Shown here piece after piece: positions 59,064 to 64,000 of a DNA stretch of 64,000 nt (its first letter is position 1; the number at the start of each line of letters is the position of its first letter). The notes beneath the pieces were generated by a model. That model was not told where the DNA came from, ran no database searches, and worked only from the letters and a program-made list of their open reading frames with translations. Origin of the DNA: Aerococcus sp. Group 1 (GTDB lineage: Bacteria > Bacillota > Bacilli > Lactobacillales > Aerococcaceae); NCBI RefSeq assembly GCF_000193205.1, contig NC_015278.1, positions 1,116,001-1,180,000 on the forward strand. Reading direction: 5' to 3'. The translations under genes and the position numbers were made by a program.

Positions 59064-60524
59064 TTAATCACTTGTCTTTGTTTGAATCTTAAATATTAAT
59101 CCGAGTAATTCTACCATGATCACTGGAATCATAGCAACAAAAGCAATCACACCAAAGGCATCTAATGCATTTGCATTGGGAAGATAGTCAGCTGCTCCTT
59201 GGGCAAAGGCTAAAATAAAAGTAGCTGTCATCGGACCAGAGGCTACCCCACCAGCATCAAAGGCGATCCCAGTAAATAGATTAGGGACTTGGTAAGACAA
59301 GAGTATTGCCAAGGCAAAACCAGGTAAGAGGAAGTGCCAGACCATTAACTGGTCACTGGAAATCCGTAACATGGATAAACCGACTGCTAAAGCCACCCCT
59401 ATGGATAGCGCAATCATAAGGATTTTATTAGGAATATATCCACCCGTGACATCCTCGACTTGATCTCCCAAGACATGGACAGCAGGCTCAGCGAGGACAA
59501 CAACTAAGCCAAGAATAAATCCAGTAATAATTAACCATAGATTTCCTCTTTCAGCCATGGCCTGGCCAAGGAATTTCCCCATATCCATGAAACCTTCATG
59601 GACACCAACTAGGAAAATAGTTAAACCAATCACCGTATAAATAATTCCTTTAAAAATATCCATCAATTCTTCTTTATCAAGTTGGAAATGTTTCCAGTTC
59701 ATATAGATAAACAAGAGAACAATCGGGATAAGGGCAATGATCGATTCAACTAGAGTCGGTAGAAAACTGGATACAATGGCATAAAACACATTTTGCGTCG
59801 GTTCAACCACCGATTCAGCCGGTTGAATATTACTTTGCGATAATAGAATCAATAAAAGGGTCGCTAAGATTGGCCCAGTACTCATGGCGCCAACAAGACC
59901 AAAGGCGTTGTCTTCAGCATCTTTTCCCCCCATCCTTTGGGCAAGGGAACCTGACAAGGCTAAAATAAAGGGAGTGGTTAATGCTCCTGTTGTCGCCCCA
60001 GAAGCATCAAATCCCATGGCAATGTTAGAGTCTTCAGAAAAAATAGCTAATATTAATATAACCCCGTAAACAAGTGCAAAGAAATGCTTTAAAGCAATTC
60101 GTTTCAAGAGTCGAAATACTCCAAATGCAATCATGATCCCCACACCAATAGAGACTGATAAGACGACTAATTGCTGGCTTAAGGCGCCTGAAGTCGCTTC
60201 TTGAATTTGTAGTCCCAGTATTAATAAGTCTGGTTCAGCGATAGTCACTGCAAAACCAATAATAAAACTGATCACTGCAATAACCTTAACCGAACTATTT
60301 CCGGCAACATAGTGCCCTAAGTGGTTCCCAATTGGGGTCATCCCCACATCAATACCAGTTAAAAAAATCGTCAATCCTAACATGAGTAAAATGGCCCCGA
60401 TAATAAAAGCGAGCAACATATTAGCTGGCACATCAACCACAAAAAATGATAGCACTAATACAATAGCCACCACAGGTAATACCGAGTAAGCTGTTTCTTT
60501 AAAACTATCAATTAAAACATCCAT
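59064..60524 (-). CDS. DUF1538 membrane protein (putative transporter)
   Basis: A 486-residue membrane protein with about twelve helices arranged as two related halves. Each half has a segment of the type GLTIFLTGIDVGMTPIGNHLG (first) or GLTIFLVGVHEGFMDMGKFLG (second), and a conserved AEPDLLILG or AEPAVHVLG segment. That is the DUF1538 pattern. Its substrate is unknown. The genes on both sides encode P-II-like proteins, recalling the AmtB-GlnK pairing. Confidence 0.82.
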   Translation of the reverse strand: MDVLIDSFKETAYSVLPVVAIVLVLSFFVVDVPANMLLAFIIGAILLMLGLTIFLTGIDVGMTPIGNHLGHYVAGNSSVKVIAVISFIIGFAVTIAEPDLLILGLQIQEATSGALSQQLVVLSVSIGVGIMIAFGVFRLLKRIALKHFFALVYGVILILAIFSEDSNIAMGFDASGATTGALTTPFILALSGSLAQRMGGKDAEDNAFGLVGAMSTGPILATLLLILLSQSNIQPAESVVEPTQNVFYAIVSSFLPTLVESIIALIPIVLLFIYMNWKHFQLDKEELMDIFKGIIYTVIGLTIFLVGVHEGFMDMGKFLGQAMAERGNLWLIITGFILGLVVVLAEPAVHVLGDQVEDVTGGYIPNKILMIALSIGVALAVGLSMLRISSDQLMVWHFLLPGFALAILLSYQVPNLFTGIAFDAGGVASGPMTATFILAFAQGAADYLPNANALDAFGVIAFVAMIPVIMVELLGLIFKIQTKTSD

Positions 60525-60548
60525 AGACGCTCTCCTTTCTTTCAGATT

Positions 60549-60863
60549 TTATTCAATTTCACGTAATAATCCAGTCGTATTATTGACAGGTAAAGAAAAG
60601 GTAATTCCTGAATTTGGTGATCTCAGGTTCATTTTCTCAACAATAGCCTGGGAAATGGCACTTACCTTTTCACTATCTACCACCATTAAGACAATATCTT
60701 TTTCTTCTTCGATGGTGACATCAAAAGCGGCTTCATAATCTTTATAACCCGCTCCACGTCCCTTAACGACAGTAGCTCCGACAGCTCCCGCTTCCCGGGC
60801 AGTTTTGATTACATCGCGACCATATTTATGGTCAACAATGGTAATAATCATTTCTTGCATCAT
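60549..60863 (-). CDS. Single-domain P-II-like regulator
   Basis: A 104-residue P-II-family protein with KTAREAGAVGATVVKGRG as the nucleotide-binding loop and GITFSLPVNNTTGL at the end. It lacks the T-loop tyrosine region of classical GlnB. The start at 60863 (or the ATG three bases later) follows AGGAG. It is the first gene of the P-II/DUF1538 operon. Confidence 0.85.
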   Translation of the reverse strand: MMQEMIITIVDHKYGRDVIKTAREAGAVGATVVKGRGAGYKDYEAAFDVTIEEEKDIVLMVVDSEKVSAISQAIVEKMNLRSPNSGITFSLPVNNTTGLLREIE

Positions 60864-61010
60864 AACAGCTCCTCTCTTCAAAAGATTCAGTCACTTTAAA
60901 AGTGAATATGAACAAATAAAAATAAGTTTACTTTGATCGTAACATAGCAATCTAGCGATTAGCTAGTAAAAGGCTCCCTACTAGAAAAGATAGAAGATAC
61001 AATATAATAA

Positions 61011-61040
61011 AACAAGGCTGTCGAAAATAACAGCCTTGTT
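61011..61040 (-). terminator. Terminator of polC
   Basis: An 11-bp perfect stem (61011-61021 with 61030-61040) followed by a T-rich run on the minus strand, 32 bp after the polC stop. Confidence 0.85.
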
Positions 61041-61071
61041 AAGTATTACGCCTTTCAATTGTTTATCTCTT

Positions 61072-64000
61072 TTAAAAATCAAATAGGGACAATTGATTTT
61101 CTTCCGGTAAGCCGTTCAGTGCATTGCACTCATCTAAATGATCGATAACTGATTGGCTGACCTTACCACGGATCTTCAGATCTTCTTTTGATAAGAAGGG
61201 AGACTCTTCTCTGGCTTTAACGACCTGTTGAGCCACACTGACACCTAGTCCTGAAACGGCACGAAATGGTGCAATTAAGGTATCCTCTCCTTCGATAACA
61301 AAGTCTTTGGCATCTGATTTTTCTAAATCAACCATCTTAAATTTCAAACCACGTTCCCACATTTCATTGACTAATTCTAGCACAATTTGTAGGGCCTTTT
61401 CTTTGGCACTAGCATCATTCCCCTTAGCCTTTATCTCTTTAAGGCGGTCCTTGTTCGATTCTAAACCTCCTGCCATGGCTTTCAAATCAAAATCTTCAGC
61501 CCTGACACTGAGATAGGCACAATAGTACCAAATAGGATGGTGCACTTTGAACCAAGCTACTCGTAAGGCATTAATCACATAAGCAGCCGCATGGGCTTTA
61601 GGAAACATATACTTAATTTTTTGGCAGGAATCCATGTACCATTCTGGTACCTCATGCTCTTTCATGATCGCTTGGTGTTCAGGTGACAGCCCCTTTCCCT
61701 TTCTTACCTTTTCCATAATTTGGAAGGAATCGCTCTTAGGAACTCCCATATGAATCAAGTCCATCATAATGTCGTCCCGACAACCAATAACATCCTTTAA
61801 TTCCATGCCCTTTTCACTAACCAAAGTTTCCGCATTCCCCAGCCAAACATCCGTACCATGAGATAGACCGGAAATTTGTAGTAATTCGGCAAAAGTGCTG
61901 GGGTGAGTCGCTTCTAGCATCTGTCTAACGAATGGCGTACCAAATTCAGGAATCCCCAGGGTTCCGGTTTTGGAAAAAATTTGCTCTGGAGACACCCCAA
62001 GGGATTCGGTTCCATTAAATAGTTTATAAACTTCGGGATCGTCCATTGGAATATCTGTCGGCTCAATTCCCGACAGATCCTGTAATTTACGAATAACCGT
62101 AGGATCATCGTGACCCAAACAGTCTAATTTCAAGACATTGTCATGAATGGAATGGAAATCAAAGTGGGTGGTCCGCCAATCAGCAGTTTGCTCATCGGCA
62201 GGATATTGGATCGGGGTAAAATCATAAACATCCATGTTTTCTGGAATAACGATAATCCCACCCGGGTGTTGTCCAGTTGTCCGTTTTACCCCGGTAGCCC
62301 CTTTGGCGAGAAAATCTTTTTCGGTTTGCCTTAAGTTTAAATTATGATCTCGATCATAACCTAAAACATAGCCAAAAGCGGTCTTATCAGCAACAGTAGA
62401 GATGGTTCCGGCTTTATAAACGTGGTCCTCCCCAAAAAGGACCTTAGTATAGTTGTGGGCTTGAGCTTGATATTCTCCGGAGAAGTTAAGATCGATATCA
62501 GGAACCTTGTCTCCATTAAAACCTAAGAAGGTTTCAAAAGGAATATCATGACCATCCTTAGACAATGGCTGACCACATTCGGGACAATCCTTATCTTCTA
62601 AGTCAAAACCAGATCCAATTTCGCCATGGGTATAGAAATGACTGTAATGGCAGTTCAGACAGACATAGTGTGGAGGAAGGGGATTAACTTCAGTGATACC
62701 TAGCATGGTGGCAGCAAAGGAAGAGCCCACCGAACCCCGAGAACCAACAATATAGCCATCCTCATTCGATTTCCACACTAACTTTTGCGCAATGTAATAG
62801 ATCACCGCAAAACCGTTACCAATAATACTGTCCAATTCCCGTTCTAATCTTTCTTCAATCAGTTCAGGTAAATTCTCCCCGTAAATTTCATGAGCCTTAG
62901 TAAAAGCATCATTACGAATGGACTCTTCAGCACCATCGATATGGGGTGTATACAACTTATCGTGAATAGGTTCCACAAATTCAATAGAATCAGCTATGGC
63001 ATTAGAATTAGTGACGACTAATTCAAAGGCTTTCTCTTCTCCCAAAAAGGCAAAATCATCGAGCATTTCTTTGGTCGTCCTGAAATGGGCTCTAGGAAAA
63101 TATTTAGAGCGGTTAGATTTTATCGAATTGATCAAGATTTCTCGGTAAATTTTATCTTCGGGATTAAGATAATGCGCATCTCCTGTGGCTACCACTGTAA
63201 TACCAAGTTCATCTCCAATGTCCACTAAATCGTTAATGATATTTTCTAAAGCCTCATTATTGATAATATCTTGATTACGTAAAAGAGGCTCATAAGATGC
63301 TTTGGGTTGAATTTCAAGGTAATCGTAAAACTCAGCAAATTTCTTAGCGGTTTCCTTTCCTTTCTGCATGGCAGCAGTAAAGACTTCTCCTTCTGAACAA
63401 GCGGAACCAATCAATAGATGCTCACGGTGTTCCTTTAGGAGCGAGCGAGGAATACGCGGAACCCGGTGAAAATAGTCAACATTAGAGGCACTCACTAATT
63501 TAAATAAGTCCTTAAGCCCCTTTTGATTTTTGGCTAAGATGGTCGCATGGAAGGGGCGTCCCTTTTTATAGGCATCTCCTTGACCTATATCACGGTTCAA
63601 CTGATCATGGTAAACCATATCATGAGATTCTTTGGCTTCCTTAACAAAAATCCATGCTAAAGCACCCGTTGAAGTCGCATCGTAAATCGCCCGGTGGTGG
63701 TGTTCTAGAGAGACGTTAAAATGCTTGGACAAGGTGTTTAAACGGAAAGATTTCAAATGGGGGTAAAGGTAGCGAGCTAGTTCCAAGGTATCAATCACTG
63801 GATTTTCTATGGTAGGTAAGCCATTTCTTTGATAGGCAGCATCAATAAAGCCAACGTCAAAGCTGGCATTATGAGCGACTAAAATCGTTCCTTGACAGAA
63901 GTCCAAGAAATCCTGCATCACTTCGGGTTCAGGACGGGCATTAGCTACCATACTGTCGGTAATGCCTGTCAATTCGGTGGTAAAACTAGATAAGTGATGG
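61072..64000 (-). CDS. polC: DNA polymerase III alpha subunit, PolC type (5' end beyond window)
   Basis: The C-terminal 976 residues of the Gram-positive replicative polymerase. The visible part starts inside the proofreading exonuclease ([37 protein letters not shown]). The PHP remnant, the catalytic core with [16 protein letters not shown] and [16 protein letters not shown], and a zinc-binding segment CLNCHYSHF...CPECGQ follow. It ends [17 protein letters not shown], where the QLSLFDF tail is the clamp-binding motif. The upstream frame is open to the window edge. Confidence 0.97.
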   Translation of the reverse strand, partial: HHLSSFTTELTGITDSMVANARPEPEVMQDFLDFCQGTILVAHNASFDVGFIDAAYQRNGLPTIENPVIDTLELARYLYPHLKSFRLNTLSKHFNVSLEHHHRAIYDATSTGALAWIFVKEAKESHDMVYHDQLNRDIGQGDAYKKGRPFHATILAKNQKGLKDLFKLVSASNVDYFHRVPRIPRSLLKEHREHLLIGSACSEGEVFTAAMQKGKETAKKFAEFYDYLEIQPKASYEPLLRNQDIINNEALENIINDLVDIGDELGITVVATGDAHYLNPEDKIYREILINSIKSNRSKYFPRAHFRTTKEMLDDFAFLGEEKAFELVVTNSNAIADSIEFVEPIHDKLYTPHIDGAEESIRNDAFTKAHEIYGENLPELIEERLERELDSIIGNGFAVIYYIAQKLVWKSNEDGYIVGSRGSVGSSFAATMLGITEVNPLPPHYVCLNCHYSHFYTHGEIGSGFDLEDKDCPECGQPLSKDGHDIPFETFLGFNGDKVPDIDLNFSGEYQAQAHNYTKVLFGEDHVYKAGTISTVADKTAFGYVLGYDRDHNLNLRQTEKDFLAKGATGVKRTTGQHPGGIIVIPENMDVYDFTPIQYPADEQTADWRTTHFDFHSIHDNVLKLDCLGHDDPTVIRKLQDLSGIEPTDIPMDDPEVYKLFNGTESLGVSPEQIFSKTGTLGIPEFGTPFVRQMLEATHPSTFAELLQISGLSHGTDVWLGNAETLVSEKGMELKDVIGCRDDIMMDLIHMGVPKSDSFQIMEKVRKGKGLSPEHQAIMKEHEVPEWYMDSCQKIKYMFPKAHAAAYVINALRVAWFKVHHPIWYYCAYLSVRAEDFDLKAMAGGLESNKDRLKEIKAKGNDASAKEKALQIVLELVNEMWERGLKFKMVDLEKSDAKDFVIEGEDTLIAPFRAVSGLGVSVAQQVVKAREESPFLSKEDLKIRGKVSQSVIDHLDECNALNGLPEENQLSLFDF

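Overview
The window is a chromosomal segment of a low-GC Gram-positive bacterium. PolC, CodY, RbgA, DprA, HrcA/CIRCE, Mn-dependent pyrophosphatase PpaC and the rimP-nusA-ylxR-ylxQ-infB-rbfA operon point to Firmicutes. The absence of sporulation genes and the TrpXYZ-type ABC importers suggest Lactobacillales; an Aerococcus-like organism is my best guess, by inference only. Almost every gene lies on the minus strand. No rRNA, tRNA or CRISPR array was seen.

Layout. 1-156: the start of a folP-like gene running off the left edge. 221-4600: a GntP-type permease and an FMN/FAD fumarate-reductase-like flavoenzyme, divergent from an RpiR regulator. 4557-7560: TrpXYZ-type ABC importer operon 1 behind a structured leader RNA. 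7780-11960: a small accessory locus encoding a beta-helix/double AAA+ ATPase and a repeat-bearing membrane protein. It lies between a decayed 3' copy of ppaC and the intact ppaC, bounded by a 29-bp exact direct repeat. 12906-31487: housekeeping genes parC, parE, plsY, codY, xerC, topA, dprA, rnhB, rbgA, lepB, ctp, yozE-like, ypmS-like, folA, thyA and an ABC-F ATPase. 31560-37132: fhs, a BaeRF-type eRF1-like gene, mazEF and lepA. 37284-38927: an IS3-family element sitting in the loop of what looks like the original dnaJ terminator. 38990-43876: hrcA-grpE-dnaK-dnaJ behind a CIRCE operator. 44106-49489: ribF, truB, recQ and an aldehyde dehydrogenase. 49578-52624: ABC operon 2, a paralogue of operon 1 with a paralogous leader RNA. 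53120-58265: the translation/transcription operon rbfA to rimP. 58372-60863: two P-II-like proteins around a DUF1538 membrane protein. 61072-64000: polC, running off the right edge.

Three things stand out. (1) The two ABC importer operons share an elaborate leader: an outer helix, three mutually complementary segments that can pair two ways, a second hairpin and an intrinsic terminator. It has no T-box sequence and looks like an undescribed attenuator or riboswitch. (2) The AAA+/beta-helix locus at ppaC looks like acquired cargo of unknown function. (3) Six genes (plsY, ctp, the BaeRF gene, truB, the operon 2 substrate-binding gene and infB) each carry a break that one extra A in a coding-strand A-run repairs. 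This most likely reflects homopolymer under-calling in the assembly rather than real pseudogenes. Coordinates for these genes are given so as to include the reconstructed reading where useful.
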